Assembly (NCBI GenBank): GCA_002778195.1
Contig: PCDI01000003.1
Span: 3,847,243 to 3,911,242 of the forward strand
Source: Raffaelea ambrosiae
Lineage: Eukaryota > Ascomycota > Sordariomycetes > Ophiostomatales > Ophiostomataceae
Reading direction: 5' to 3'
DNA: 64,000 bases
The position numbers and the translations under genes were made by a program. The notes beneath the pieces are model-generated. The model was not told the origin of the DNA, ran no database searches, and was given only the letters and a program-made list of their open reading frames with translations. Positions within the stretch are counted from its first letter, which is position 1, and every line of letters starts with the position of its first letter. Shown here one piece after another: positions 32,257 to 44,251 of this stretch.

Positions 32257-32916
32257 CGCGTTACGAAAATACTCTATCAGTGACTATCATCCACGGACAA
32301 GAAGATGTGACAGGGGGCCTGCACCAGGGCGTGCCAAGACCGTCACGCGGCAAGAAGCGAAAAGAAGAGAGCAGCAGCAAGTTATTGGCTATGGCTATGG
32401 CCTAGAAGGGGCAGGCAGAACACCAGGCTGTCATGGATATAATTACATTGCTATGTAGAGCCGGACACAGTCAACTACGAGTACCGTGCTGCGGAGATGA
32501 GCGAGAGGAACCCATGCACTGTCTGTTTGTCGGTGATAGTGTGCGTGTGATACAGGTGCTCGTGTGCTAATGAAAGGGCTCCTGCTGTCAGCATGTTAAG
32601 AGGTCTGGAATAATGGACGGAACGGGTCGTACACATACGGCACTGAGTTGCTCTCAAAAGAGGGATGTGTTTCACTTTCCTATACCAATACGCCGAAGCC
32701 CGTAGAATTTGCTGTCATGCCGCAAAAAAATAATGCTATACGATCCAAAAATAAGAAAAGCATGCAAACGCACTGCCCAGCAAGAAAAGAATGGACACAA
32801 AAGACTACCCCCTAATCCCATGCACCTCCAATAGCCAGGCCACTTCCCCCGATGCTGTCAAACCCGACACTATTAGTATATTTAAAGACTTCTACCCTAT
32901 CAATGTCCAAGGCATC
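32257..32916. other. Convergent 3' flanks, no gene
   Basis: 660 bp between SEM1 and the Mpv17-family gene, which converge here. No coding similarity recognised. Confidence 0.5.
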
Positions 32917-33994
32917 TTACTCCAAACGGATCGTTGGAGAGTCAGATACATGAACTTTGCTCTGCGGCACATCATCAGACGCATTCGTCAGGGACAAGTA
33001 TGCCGTCCAAGCAATACCAATTGTCGAAACAAACGGCTATATGTGATTCTTTGTTAGCAAAATGACGTGTTGGTTGCTGGAAAGCCAAGAAGAGGGCATT
33101 GAGGGCGTACCAGTTGATACTGCACCGGCATCAGACGAAAATTTATCATTTGCACGGCTGGCCAAATAATGAAGTTGGCCTTTAGCGTCGGGATGTACAT
33201 GTCTCGCAACTTGTTTTGGACAGCCCGACGGCCACCGCCTTCGGCGATTGTCATGGCTGTAAAAAACCATGCAATACCTGTGGGTGCACAAGTCAGCCAA
33301 TACATTCTAGTATCCATCGTTTCCCGTGGTCATCTGGCGTTCTCCAATCACTTACTAACGGGGGAGAAGATGAGCTGGTCGAAAATGACCATCTTCAAGG
33401 CAGGGGCGAAGGCACTCTCTTTGGTGATAGGAAAGCATCGCCCAAGAAATCGGAACCATTTGAATTGTAGGGGTGCCATTCCAAATCCATAGGCCATGAA
33501 ACGCGTAAGACGCTCAAAATCAAATGGGGGAGGATTGCCCTTTGATTCGGGAACAAATTCCCGTTCTAGAAACGAATTTTTCTGGTCCAGGCTGTGAAAC
33601 TCGATCGAAATGGGGTCATCCTTCGTCCCTGTATTCTTCTGCGACAACCGCTGGCGGATGGAAGTGATGGACTGGGCCACAGTGTCGGCGATACCACCGA
33701 GAACGGCATTGGTGACCATCATGGTAAGCACTGCAGAGACAAGGCCATCGTGAGCGAATATACGGTCTTGAAAAAAGGGGTAAATAAGCAGAGCAGCTCT
33801 AGAGAATTGCACATACCAGGGCGCTCTTCGTAGAAAGCATTAAATTTGGCACTCAGCCTTGCAACAATGGCCATTTCGATAACGAAAATAATTGTGTGCA
33901 ATAGAGGCTGCACAACGTCAGCATCATAACGGACGGGAGGTTCAAGTGCCTGGGGGGGTGGGATGTACAATGCGACCATAGATGAATTTTCCAT
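32917..33994 (-). CDS. Mpv17/PMP22-family membrane protein
   Basis: Four exons: 33817-33994, 33356-33730, 33111-33277 and 32917-33036, totalling 279 aa. Introns are 86, 78 and 74 nt, all GT-AG. The family pattern is clear: FNAFYEERPVLTMMVTNAVL, GGIADTVAQS, then FDFERLTRFMAYGFGMAPLQ and KWFRFLGRCFP. FDQLIFSPVSIAWFFTAMTI, EGGGRRAVQNKLRDMYIPTL, NFIIWPAVQMINFRLMPVQY and PFVSTIGIAWTAYLSLTNAS follow. A charged insert of about 60 residues separates the first two helices. Relatives are inner mitochondrial or peroxisomal membrane proteins, some forming channels. The start (MENSSMVALYIPPP) is the first ATG in the exon-1 frame and is uncertain; an upstream exon cannot be excluded. Confidence 0.88.
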
Positions 33995-36201
33995 TTATCG
34001 ACCGGGCAAGTCGCCGCCGAGTAAGTTCCCAAGCCATGTTGATTAGCAGAATCAGGAAGATGGCAGAGACGAGGCGATCGAGATAAAGAAGTTGCAGTTT
34101 GGTGGCGGTGGTGCAAAGTAATGACGAAACGGGATCCGTTATCCCCGATTTCTCTGGATAAGACCTTGATAAGCGGGGGCGTGTCAAAGTGGCTATGGCC
34201 TCACCGAGATTCGTAGGAGAAGTTCGTGGAATTGCTCGTGGTGCCAGGTCCTGCCTGTCGCCAGATGCTAATGAGCGCGGATGTCGTGTGAAGAGAGACA
34301 AGAACCGAGTTGGAGGGCATGAGCAAAATCCTGCGACGTTGCCTTGACGGTCTGCCGGACTTTAGAAGTTCCGAGGCATGAGGCTGCGCCACACGAAATC
34401 ATGATAGCAAGTTAGTCATCGGCTTCAATGTGGTAACTTACTTTGTACATTCAATGGACTCGCAATCAATGTCTCAAAATGCACCCTATCTTGCTCGTAT
34501 CCTCAAAAGTACACATTTATTTTCCTGCCGCTCATCTCGAATTTCCTGTTATTTTGCCTGACAGTCTCAAGCGGGGGTACCGCCGCGAAAATCCCTTCCC
34601 CATGGCCACAGTGTTGACAAAATATTTCTCGATTTGGAATATACCAACTAATGAAGAAGAACAGAACAATCGCAATATTCCTACGAGAAGAAGGCCGATA
34701 TAATGACCGGATGTTTTGGGATAGCCCCGAATGACAATATCTTGAAAAGCATGCCCCTTCCAGCCACAGCTTGTGTTTTCCTTGAGTCAAGTGGATGTTT
34801 GCTGCCATGGCTGTATATGCATTAACCTTGTTCAATGGTAAGGCCAACAAATAGCGCACATGACCGAAACTACAGCCGTCGTCTAGGCAGATCAAGTACC
34901 TCGAGCAACTTTTTTCATCCATCCTTCGTAATGGCCGGTCAATTGGAAATGGGGAGGAGCTGTCATGATGGCCAAAACACTGTGTCTATCGAAACAAGAC
35001 GGTACCCATTGCGACTTTCGAGTGATCCGTGATCGATATGCCTAAAGTTCAGGATTCTCATTCGCAAAGGGGATAGTAACGGTAGAGTATTTGTGTGGGA
35101 ATGTCCGAGAAAAATACAAAATTAACCTAAAAGGGACAGAAAAGAAAATGTAGGAGTTGGGTATTTCTACTTCTTGCGTTGCCTCGTCGAATCCAAAGAA
35201 ATTATGCTTCAATAACGCTGCGCCCAAGATGCACATGTTGGACGTAAATAACGAGAACCTGTTGTCACTTCTGCCACACCATTCTAAACTAACGCCAGGC
35301 ACATCTGTGTATCTGTCCGACTACATTATATTGGCATCATTGTTATTGACTTTCCAAAAGAGCGGACCGATTTCGCGAGGTCGCAAATAAGGGTTGGGGG
35401 TGAATCTGTTTTGGAACTGTGTCAGTGGAAGTGACCACTTAAGTTTGGTACTGCCCGTTGAAGCCGGTGCACTCGTTCTTCTGTGTCCAGGACGTGCTAG
35501 CAAATCGAATCTAATCAAATAAAGAATAAAATGTTCACGTACTGTCCTCGTGATCAGCAAGTCAAGCAGCCTATCGTTTGCATTAAGTTTGGGTCACATT
35601 TTGGTGGTGGTTTTGTCTTCCCATACCAAGGCATATGGTTGAGACAATACAATCTTGAATGAGTACTTGTACTGACGGGACACGAGAGACATTCCTGTCC
35701 ATATACGGGTAGAAGTTGGAATTTATCAAAGGATAGTGAGTGGAGCATTCGCATAGTTCTGAACAAGAGGGCCAGACGGTTGGAACCAATGTCGTCCTGG
35801 TAGCATCTTATATATTCGCGCTTAATGATGTATGGTGTCCAAATTACTATCTTCTGTTAAGTCCCCTTCCAAAGCCAGAATGCTTCTCTCACTCATTCCT
35901 GTGTAGACAATCATGATTGCTTACATAGTATTTCCCGTAAGGCTATCTCCAGGCACCAGGTATCGGTTCGGAACAATATTGGCCCACCTTCGATTTTTTT
36001 TTTTTTGATAGTAACGGGATTGCTTCATGTATTTCTAACATTAACTTCTATATTTTCGTTTGCAAGTCCAGCACAGCGCCATTAACAGCACAAAATAGAG
36101 ACACGGCATATTGAAACGAGCAGCATATCGAACATAGTCGGCTCCCCGAGAACTTTACTACACCGCACCTGCTCGCTGCTGCAGTAGCCACACCGCCGGC
36201 A
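33995..36201. other. Intergenic, no supported gene
   Basis: 2.2 kb between divergent Mpv17-family and mL40 genes. Minus-strand open frames at 33942-34392 include one hydrophobic stretch (LVSAIFLILLINMAWEL) that could be an extra 5' exon of the Mpv17 gene, but no splice path was convincing. A frame at 34503-34922 has no recognisable features. T run at 35995-36005. Confidence 0.4.
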
Positions 36202-36789
36202 ATGACATCGTCTTCGCGCTTGGCGGCTTCTTTGCCACAAACCACGTCCCTCCTCTCGCTCCGCTCGGCGACACTTAGCAAGCTCCCAAGGTGGATGCGC
36301 TCGCCGTTCACAGTCCGACCTTCAGCACCATCATGGAGACTGTTTTCTTCTACCCCCGCGACCAGTGCCCCGCCCCGTAATGCTTCCGGAACCAAATCTC
36401 GAACCAGGCGACTCCTGGCAGACAGAGATCCCAAGATCAAGATTCTCGACAAGGCTATGTACAAGCTCAAGTTTGTTCCACCACCTCTGCGTATGGGTCG
36501 GAATAGATACCTCCGACACTGGACGATACACCGTGCGTGGCTTCTGTTCCGTCGCCAGAACCGCGAGCAGAGAGAACGAGAGCTCATGCAGCAATACCAG
36601 AGTATGCAGAACGCTTGCGAGGAGCTTCGAAAGACGACTGGCCCAGGGCGTCGTGAATTGGGATACCTTTACCGTGTTGCAATGGAGAAGAAGGGGGTAT
36701 GGGGACACGATGGCATACCAATTGAATATGCACGGCCGCAGACAGACACCCCGGCGAGGGAGGCTTGGAACCATGACTGGAAGCGGTAG
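36202..36789 (+). CDS. MRPL28: Mitochondrial large-subunit ribosomal protein mL40
   Basis: Intronless, 195 aa. Residues 1-60 are a Ser/Arg-rich mitochondrial presequence (RLAASLPQTTSLLSLRSATL). The mL40 core is DPKIKILDKAMYKLKFVPPP, then RNRYLRHWTIHRAWLLFRRQ and a charged helix REQRERELMQQYQSMQNACE. The end (WGHDGIPIEYARPQTDTPAR, WNHDWKR) matches fungal members. Yeast names the protein Mrpl28. It is a structural component of the mitoribosome large subunit. The assignment rests on the core helix pattern. Confidence 0.88.
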   Translation: MTSSSRLAASLPQTTSLLSLRSATLSKLPRWMRSPFTVRPSAPSWRLFSSTPATSAPPRNASGTKSRTRRLLADRDPKIKILDKAMYKLKFVPPPLRMGRNRYLRHWTIHRAWLLFRRQNREQRERELMQQYQSMQNACEELRKTTGPGRRELGYLYRVAMEKKGVWGHDGIPIEYARPQTDTPAREAWNHDWKR

Positions 36790-37311
36790 ACTCCCCCCTG
36801 GCGACAGCATACGTCACGATGTAAGATAGATAATAGAGCGAGTCACAGCCTGGTGCTTATATAGGGTATTGATCACAAAGAAAGCTGTAATCTCAAACGC
36901 TCTTTAAGGGAAAGATAAACAAGTAAAGCTTCCGCATCAATCGGACAAAACATAACCTTGTTCCTCACAAATTGGCTAAAAAGTAAAGCAGAAAGAAAAA
37001 AAAATAACGAGTAAATGACTAGTAGACAAGGGGCCACAAATGCAGGTTGTCTTGCCCGCCAATCTACCGTGTCAGGGCGGCCAGCCTTCGCCGGCCTGCA
37101 AATGTTTGTGACCGGCTATGCTTTCCATCCATGCATTGCGTTTTTGTGGTGTATTAGTACAAGAGTGTCGTAATTAAATGAGGGCATCTTGCCTTGGGTG
37201 GTTTATGGTCGCCCTTTCCAGTTGGATGCACCTTCGTTCGGATGCCCGCTCAGATGCCCGCTCAGATGCCCACTGCCAGACGCCTAAGTTTAGGATGTTT
37301 CAGTGCAAACT
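36790..37311. other. Convergent 3' flanks of mL40 and RHO2
   Basis: 522 bp, A-rich near 36980-37010, with a 12-bp tandem repeat at 37240-37275. No gene seen. Confidence 0.5.
37240..37275 (+). repeat. 12-bp tandem repeat, about 3 copies
   Basis: The unit GATGCCCGCTCA occurs three times, the last copy with a substitution, immediately downstream of the RHO2 stop codon (3' UTR or flank). Confidence 0.85.
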
Positions 37312-38314
37312 CTATAAGATGACACAGCAGCCGCCTCCTTCTCCCTTATCAAATGTCAGGAGAGCTGCGCGTGTAGCCGCCTCGAAAACATCGTCAACGC
37401 CCTCCCCGGACAAACTGGAGCATTCCAAATACTTCCGTGCCCCTATTTCCTTCGCGGCTGACTCGCCTTCGTGCTTGGTGACAAATCGCTGGCTGCGTTT
37501 CCGCATTTCTTCTATAGCGACGGGGTCTTCGCGAAGATCCTTTTTCAGGCCAACAAGAATAATCGGCACTCCGGGGCACCTCTCTGTGGCTTCTTCGATC
37601 CACTGCATGCAGGCAAGCTGTTAGCAAGTTCAAGTTCTAGCCATACAGCGAAACCATTAAAATGGGGGATGGCGGACACAAAAACCTACCTTGTGCTTCA
37701 CGTTATCCAGTGAATCTGGCGTGTCAACAGAGAATCCTATCAGAATGACATGGGCCTTTGCATAAGCCAAGGGCCGTAACCGTTCATAGTCTTCCTGTCC
37801 AGCCGTATCCCACAACGCAAGCTGCACGTTTCGTCCCTCCACTCTGCAATCGGTGACGTAATTCTCGAACACTGTAGGAATCTGTCAAGAGAATTCACCG
37901 TTAGTTGCGGCTCTCATTAGTCGTGTTCCTATTCAGGGCGCGGAGAGAAAGAAAAAGCAGACGACGTCTTTTGGGGGGGGATAGTCCGAGATCGGGTAAG
38001 GCTAGACGGGTTCGGCATACATAGTGCTGTACATGCAAGTTAGCACCTATGAAACAGAAGTAAAGAACAGGAAGATGGGACAACGTACTGTAGGAAAGTA
38101 TCCTAATGTGAAAACACTCAACAAGCTTGTTTTGCCGCAGGCACCGTCACCAATGATGACCAGCTTCCTTGATGCATGAAAAGCATGTCAGCGGATAGGA
38201 AGATACGTAAAGTGAGAAGGAGCGAGGCTTTGAGAGTGTTGATCAAAGAAGGGGGCAAATGATTTGCTTGTCGTACCTGCGGATAACATCTCGGGCGCTA
38301 CTTGAGCTCGCCAT
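37312..38314 (-). CDS. RHO2: Rho-family GTPase RHO2, with a 6-nt micro-exon
   Basis: Five exons: 38277-38314, 38089-38167, 38021-38026, 37690-37881 and 37312-37602, coding 201 aa. G1 is GDGACGKTSL; effector region GYFPT-HY-IPTVFENYV; G3 DTAGQEDYERLRPLAYAKAH; G4 is LKKDLRED in place of TKxD; G5 CSSLSGEGV. A C-terminal CVIL box predicts geranylgeranylation and membrane attachment. VDTPDSLDNVKHKW and VTDCRVEGRNVQLALWDT are RHO2-type rather than RHO1/3/4. RHO2 signals to protein kinase C and cell-wall glucan synthesis in fungi. The HY pair of the effector loop is encoded only by the 6-nt exon, flanked by GT-AG introns of 62 and 139 nt with good branch sites; the other introns are 109 and 87 nt. 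Confidence 0.95.
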
Positions 38315-40394
38315 TACAGCCTCGAGCAGAACCTTAATATGTCCGTGGTGATAGCCGATGACGATGCTGTGGGGTTGGATATCTTCCGGGAGAAGCCTTT
38401 CCTTTCGTCGTCACGTCGTTTTGCCGGGTTGTCGTTTCGGCGTTTCGCAGCTTCGCCTTCTGGCTCGGCCCTGGGCGAAGACCACTCGGAGAGTCGGGAA
38501 TGTAGGCGTGGGTCTGAATGGCGAGTCTTGTTCACGAAAAAATGCAGGTTATTTGAAGCGAGACACTATACAGATTGAAAGTCGGGACGAACAGTTGTTT
38601 GGTTGTCGACGGACGGGAGGCAGGATGCTGGTACGCAAATCGCTCGGCGTAGCCGCGCTGGTCAGGAAATTTTGAGGGGACACCGGGCTGCGGTTTTGGC
38701 GATTGTTAGTCGATAAATAATAGTGGAGATTACATAACTTGAGACCTGGGCTTTGGGCCCCACAGTACGAGTAGACTCTCTGATTCTGGTCTCACAGTGT
38801 CTGTGCTCCGTCGCGTGGCCGGTCATCTTTGTACAGACCTAGTACCGCGGCAGTGAACTATGCTCTGTAATGCGCACACAAGACCTCGCATGCCCCACCG
38901 GTGACAATTTTGAGCCAAATATCTCAACTGAGAGCATAGTCGTTGGGGTAACTTTTTATATGCCGATTTCCTGCTAGCTGATACATTGACATTGGCGCTG
39001 GACGACAGGTTTTAGGCGACGCGCATTCCAGACATTCATTATCTTATTGTCCTGGGCCAGATCGTTTGCTCTGTTCTTCCGTCGTGGCCCAGCTAGTGCT
39101 GTTGCTTGCGGAACACTACTAATACTTAAGTCGAACGGGCGGCCTGTCGTAGTATCAGCACGGTACATTATTGTGTGGCAAGGGTAGACTGTGCGAGCCA
39201 AGTGAGGATGTGGTTGGTTACTGGCATTGCTGTATTCGCATCGTGGCTGCCCGCCATCAACCTCTACAATAAGACGCGTTGGCATTTCGCTAAGGCCGAG
39301 TGCCAAGGGGGCCTGGAACAGAATCCGAGGAAAGACCCTGTTAATCCCCTCATAGGCACATTCGCACAACCACGGCCGTACATAGTGTTGAGGAGGCGGT
39401 ACCCTGTTTGGAACGAGGCCTGGCTGCGATCAAGAGNGGGGGGGGGGGATATTCAAGTCTGACCTCCCTTGCGATTCGCAGTATTTGTAGAGAAGTTGTG
39501 TGGCAGCACCTTGATGGCATCAGCAGTGCCCGGTCATTATTGGCTGCTGCTCTTCCGGCGTTTAACCTGAGCAAGGTGTGAAGAAGCGACAGAGGCAGAA
39601 AAAGAAGAGGCAAGCTCCGCATAGTCAGGATAACAGACACCAGCAGATGGTGTCTGCGGCGTTGCTGATTCCGTTTGGCTGTGGCGGTATTCAGAAACCG
39701 GCTCATTGGCGACATTGAAGGGCGCGAAACGGCAATCACGTGAGCACCAACTGGTCACCCGGATATGGAATGCATTTTGGGGCACGAGGTTGTTGCTTTG
39801 TACCCGCCACACGCCACAACTTTGGGAAGGTACCTCCCCGTAACCTCCGCTTTTGTCCACTACCATAGTGAGGACCGGTAGAATTATCAAACCTCGACAT
39901 TCAAACACCACACTTTCCTAACGAGGCCTTGCGACGCAACCACAACCATCGTCGCCCTGTATCGTATTGTTAGCTCTGCATTCGATAGCGGCCTTCTTGC
40001 AGCACTGCTTGTGTCTACCGCCGTCTCCACGTGCGGTGGCTTGTTGTGAGTTCTGATTTGCATCACGAGAACAGGGTGGTCACTGTGGATGTGGTGTTTG
40101 CTGCCCCATCTCGCCGACTGCGTGTCTTGCTCGGCCCCGAAGATCAAAGCTCTACTAGAGCAGTGGCTGCCCTGTCATCTTAGCTGAGTGGCTGCCTTGC
40201 GCCGACGTGCATTTGTCCTGGTGCGGTCTCTCGAGAATATTGCTGACAGTCGCAGGCTTCGTTTGTCTAGCAAACCAAAAGAGTCATTCAACAGTGATTA
40301 TCATTGGCCTCGTCGTGCCGTTCCCTTACCGTCCACTTCCTCCATGCACCCACGGAAATCGACTCCCTAGGATCTGTGAGCTTTGCGAGAAGCC
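38315..40394. other. Divergent RHO2 / NST1 region, with one ambiguous base
   Basis: 2.1 kb. It contains a single N at 39437 followed by an 11-G run, probably an unresolved homopolymer. No protein similarity recognised in either strand. Confidence 0.5.
39437..39448. other. Ambiguous base and poly-G run
   Basis: The only non-ACGT character in the window, at 39437, directly before eleven G. The length of the run is therefore uncertain. Confidence 0.95.
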
Positions 40395-43300
40395 ATGAAA
40401 GGGAATCGACGGAACTCGCCTCCAGCAGCCTCCACAGCTGGTACCGGAGTCCCTACGTTTGCACCGCCGTCGTCCTCAGCCACCGCTAAGGCAACAGCAA
40501 AATATACAAATAAGGATGGCTCCAAGTTCATCACTGTTCCTAAACCACCTGCGACGGAAATGCATCCACAGTCCCCCCTTTCCACCTCGAGCTCTGCCAC
40601 GATCGCGGTCCAGAACAGTCTGGCTGGCACTGCGGCCGCAAACGGCGTCCAGCCACCAGTGAATCGCAAGAAGGCAAAACGCAGGGCAAAGGCTGCTGCT
40701 AAAGCAGAGGCTGGGGCACTTTCCAGCGGACTGAAGAACGGCGCTCTGACCTCGGCGGACCCGCCGCCAAATGGCGAGAGCACGGCGCAAGCACAGCAGC
40801 AGTCTACCTACGAAGAAGTGGCTGAAAGCGGCAATGAAGGAGTCAGCAAAAACACTACAACTCTTGTCAGCAATGATGCCCGGGTGGGCACGGCAAAGTC
40901 TAAGAAAACCAAGAAGAAGAAGAAGAAGAAGGACGCCGCGCCGACATCTGCCGATGGCATGGCCGCTGGGGACGGTCATGCGACAGCCGGAAGCACTGCA
41001 CGAACCGGGTCCGCAACTTCGAAGGAGAAGATCTGGAATACCACATCCCAAGAAGAACGGGTGCGAATTAAGGAATTTTGGCTTGACCTAAGTGAGGAAG
41101 AACGAAAGTCTCTAGTCAAGGTCGAGAAGGATACGGTGCTGAAGAAAATGAAAGAACAACAGAAATTGACGTGCAGTTGTCATTTTTGCGGTCGGAAACG
41201 GACAGCTATCGAAGAGGAGCTGGAAGGACTATATGACTCCTACTATGAGGAGCTAGAAAACTTCGCCCATGACCCGGATGGGCAACAAGGCCGGGCACCC
41301 CCCTTGCTGGCCTCGTCTAGTCATTTCGGCTCATCTCGGGACTTGCACTCCTCCGCGCAAGCATCAACATATACCGGCCAGATGCCTTCTCGGGGTCGCA
41401 TAATAGAACATATTGGCGAGGAGGAAGACGACGAAGAAGACGACGAATTTCTGGACGACGACGATGACGGCCTTGTTGCTGAAGACGATGATAGTGACGT
41501 TGATGAAGACGATATTCCTCCAGACGATATTCACAGAGACTACTCATCGGATTTTTTCAACTTCGGGAACTCTCTTCAAGTGCATGGTAAGCACATATAT
41601 TCCGGCGCACTCAATTCTGACGGGACCGAATGTAGGAGCTGACATTTGCAAAGGAGGCATCCTCACTGTTGCCGATGATCTCCTCAAGAACGACGGACGC
41701 AAGTTTATCGAAATGATGGAGCAACTAGCCGAGAGGCGCATGGCCCGGGAAGAGGATGCCAAGGATCATTACAGCAACCGTGGTGCCTATGTCCAGAATG
41801 GAACCGGTGGAACCTATGGCCATACTCACCACACGCCCTCGGACGAAGACGAATACGGCCCCGAAGATGAGGAAGACGAGGAGTATGACAGTCAGGATGA
41901 CGATTATGACGACGAAGAGGTATTTGCTATTCAGTGACGTCCGCAGTTCACACACGTGTACTAACATTGTGATTCAACAGGATACGATGACTGAAGAGCA
42001 GCGAATGGAAGAAGGCCGCCGGATGTTCCAGATCTTCGCTGCCCGTATGTTCGAGCAACGAGTGCTCACAGCATACAGGGAAAAGGTGGCGAGGGAACGC
42101 CAAGAAAAACTTCTCGAAGAGCTGGCCGATGAGGCCACACAGGAGAGCCAACGCAAGGCCAAAAAGGCCAAGGAAGCCCAGAAGCGAAAGGACAAGGCAG
42201 CCCAGAAAAAACAGGCTATTGCGGAAGAGAGAGCCCGCAAGGAAGCCGAGAAGGCGGCCGAAGAGAGTAGACGCCAAGAGGCCGAAGCCAAGAAAAACGA
42301 GGAGCAGCGACAGAAGGCTGAAGAAAGACGCAAGAAACGCGAAGCCGAGCGAAAGGCGGGCGAGGAGGAGCGACGTCGAAAGGAGGCAGCGCGGTTGCAA
42401 CGCATTCAAGAGCAACAAGACCAAGAACGGAGAGCACGCGAGGCCAAGGAACGCGACAAGAAGCTCAGGGAAGAGGCCCAGCAGCGGCAGAAGGAAACAC
42501 AGGAGAGAAAAGAGCGCGAGACTCGGGAGCGCAGGGAAAAACAAGAACGAGACAAGCGAGAGAAGGAGGCGCGAGCTCAGGCAAACGAGGCAAGAGAACG
42601 GCAGAAGCAGGAGGAAAAAGCGTCGCAGAGAGGCAAGGCTGCTGTTGTCCCTGCTGTGCCAGCAAAGCCACCCGTACGGGCCATACCCATGGCTGGGCCG
42701 GGCACGGCACCGTCGGGCCCTGCTGCATCGGTGCCTGTCACGCTGGCAAGACGACCATCCCAGCACCAGCATGCCGGCACTGTTCCCGCTCTGCCACAAC
42801 AACTGCCACAGCCGCCGAGTTTTGCGTCCCCGCAGATTGCTGTCGCCACACCTGCGCTGCCAAAGATACCGACACCCACGCGGGCCACGCCGCATGGGGG
42901 CAGCACAGGAGGGGGTCAGAGCGCAGCCGCTTCACGGACGGCGTCACTGTCTGGGTCTGGGCAGAGCCAGAACGCGTCTCCGAACCCGCTGACGCCGTTG
43001 CTGGCGAGTCCAGCTTCGTTAGGTTCGGCAAAGACTGGCAATGCGGGTGTGGGCAGCGTTCACAGTGGAATGCCCGGCGGTTACAACCAAAACCAAGGCC
43101 TGGGGCAATCCGTGTCTCCGCCCACTGCCGCCGCAAAACCGGCTCCGCAGCAGCAAAGCAATCCCTTCTCAATGGCGCACTCCTCCATGGGTATACCCTT
43201 CCCGCTCGCGATCACGCCTGTCACGGTGCCGCCCGGCTTAGGGTATGCGCCTTTGGGTGCAGGGGGCTTCCGAGCGTCGGGAGCTCCGCCTATGCCGCCC

Positions 43301-44251
43301 ATCGCACCTGGTATCAACGGGTCGGGTCGAGGATTCGGCTCGATGGTTCCGCCACCGGGCTTCGGAAGCAATATACCTCCGGAGCCGCTGGGCGCGACAG
43401 GTCCCATTGTTCCTCCCTCTGCAGACAATGGAGGTGTGCCGATGGTGCACTCGCGGCAGCCATCGTCTGGGTTTGATGGTTCCTCGCCAATTCCCGCAAC
43501 GCAACCTATAGCTCGGCCAACACCGATAGGCCGGCCTGGCAGCGTGGTGCATGGCCAAGGTCCTATAACCAATCTCGACGAAGCAGACAGTGACTACCAC
43601 CTTGGATCGCGGGCGCTTCTGGACGACTCCGATTTTGCGCTCAATGAGTATGCCAGGCGACCCGCAGCCCCCCCACGCCCGGTATTTGGAACGCCACCCG
43701 GTCCTTTCGGCGTCGACCTTGCCTCGCCGTTTGTGACCCAGCCATCGCTATGGGGGGGGATGCCAACTACGGCACCGGGATCATTTACCAACCCACCTCC
43801 GGGCTTTCATTCCATGGGCGGCTGGGGCGGCCCTGTGAACGCGGGGTCGTTTAACCCAATAGGCAGTCTGGGGCGGCCGTCGCATGCACCGTCTGTGACG
43901 CTCCGCCAGGCACTTTGCCGCGCTTGCAGAGACGCACCTCTCCAGAGCAGCGACCTGTCTGACCCGGCCAACGAGGGTTTTATTCCCATTGAAATTGTGA
44001 GATCCCGTGTCCAGACACTTGCTCCCAATTTTGCGGGAGCCGGACTCGAGTCCGAATTGGACGTTCTCTATGATACGGAGGGCAACAGCACAAACGGCGG
44101 CGGCGACTTTGATGTACGACGGGCCAGTGACGGGTTGGTGACAGCTATCCGGTGGAGGCCGGATGGCATGTCTCGGCGTCTGGGAAGCATTGGCGATGAC
44201 GGGGTTGGTGGTGATGGCAGCGCGGCGCCGATCGGCTCATTCACGCGCTAG
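40395..44251 (+). CDS. NST1: Stress response protein Nst1
   Basis: Three exons, 40395-41586, 41636-41919 and 41981-44251, coding 1248 aa; introns are 49 and 61 nt. The start is the ATG of MKGNRRNSPPAAS. A Lys-rich patch (KSKKTKKKKKKK) precedes the Nst1 core (about 215-290): KIWNTTSQEERVRIKEFWLD, LSEEERKSLVKVEKDTVLKK, CSCHFCGRKRTAIEEELEGL. Two acidic tracts flank GGILTVADDLLKNDGRKFIE. Exon 3 opens with a coiled coil of about 230 charged residues, then a Pro/Gly/Ser-rich low-complexity tail and a C-terminal conserved piece (LRQALCRACRDAPLQSSDLS). Yeast Nst1 is linked to salt tolerance, mRNA processing and P-bodies. Expected cytoplasmic; no catalytic domain is visible. Confidence 0.93.

Noticed and set aside
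41948..42895. Leu-rich minus-strand frame opposite the NST1 coiled coil
   Set aside because: Complement of Glu/Lys/Arg-rich codons gives Leu/Phe/Ser-rich frames; artefact of the coiled-coil sequence.
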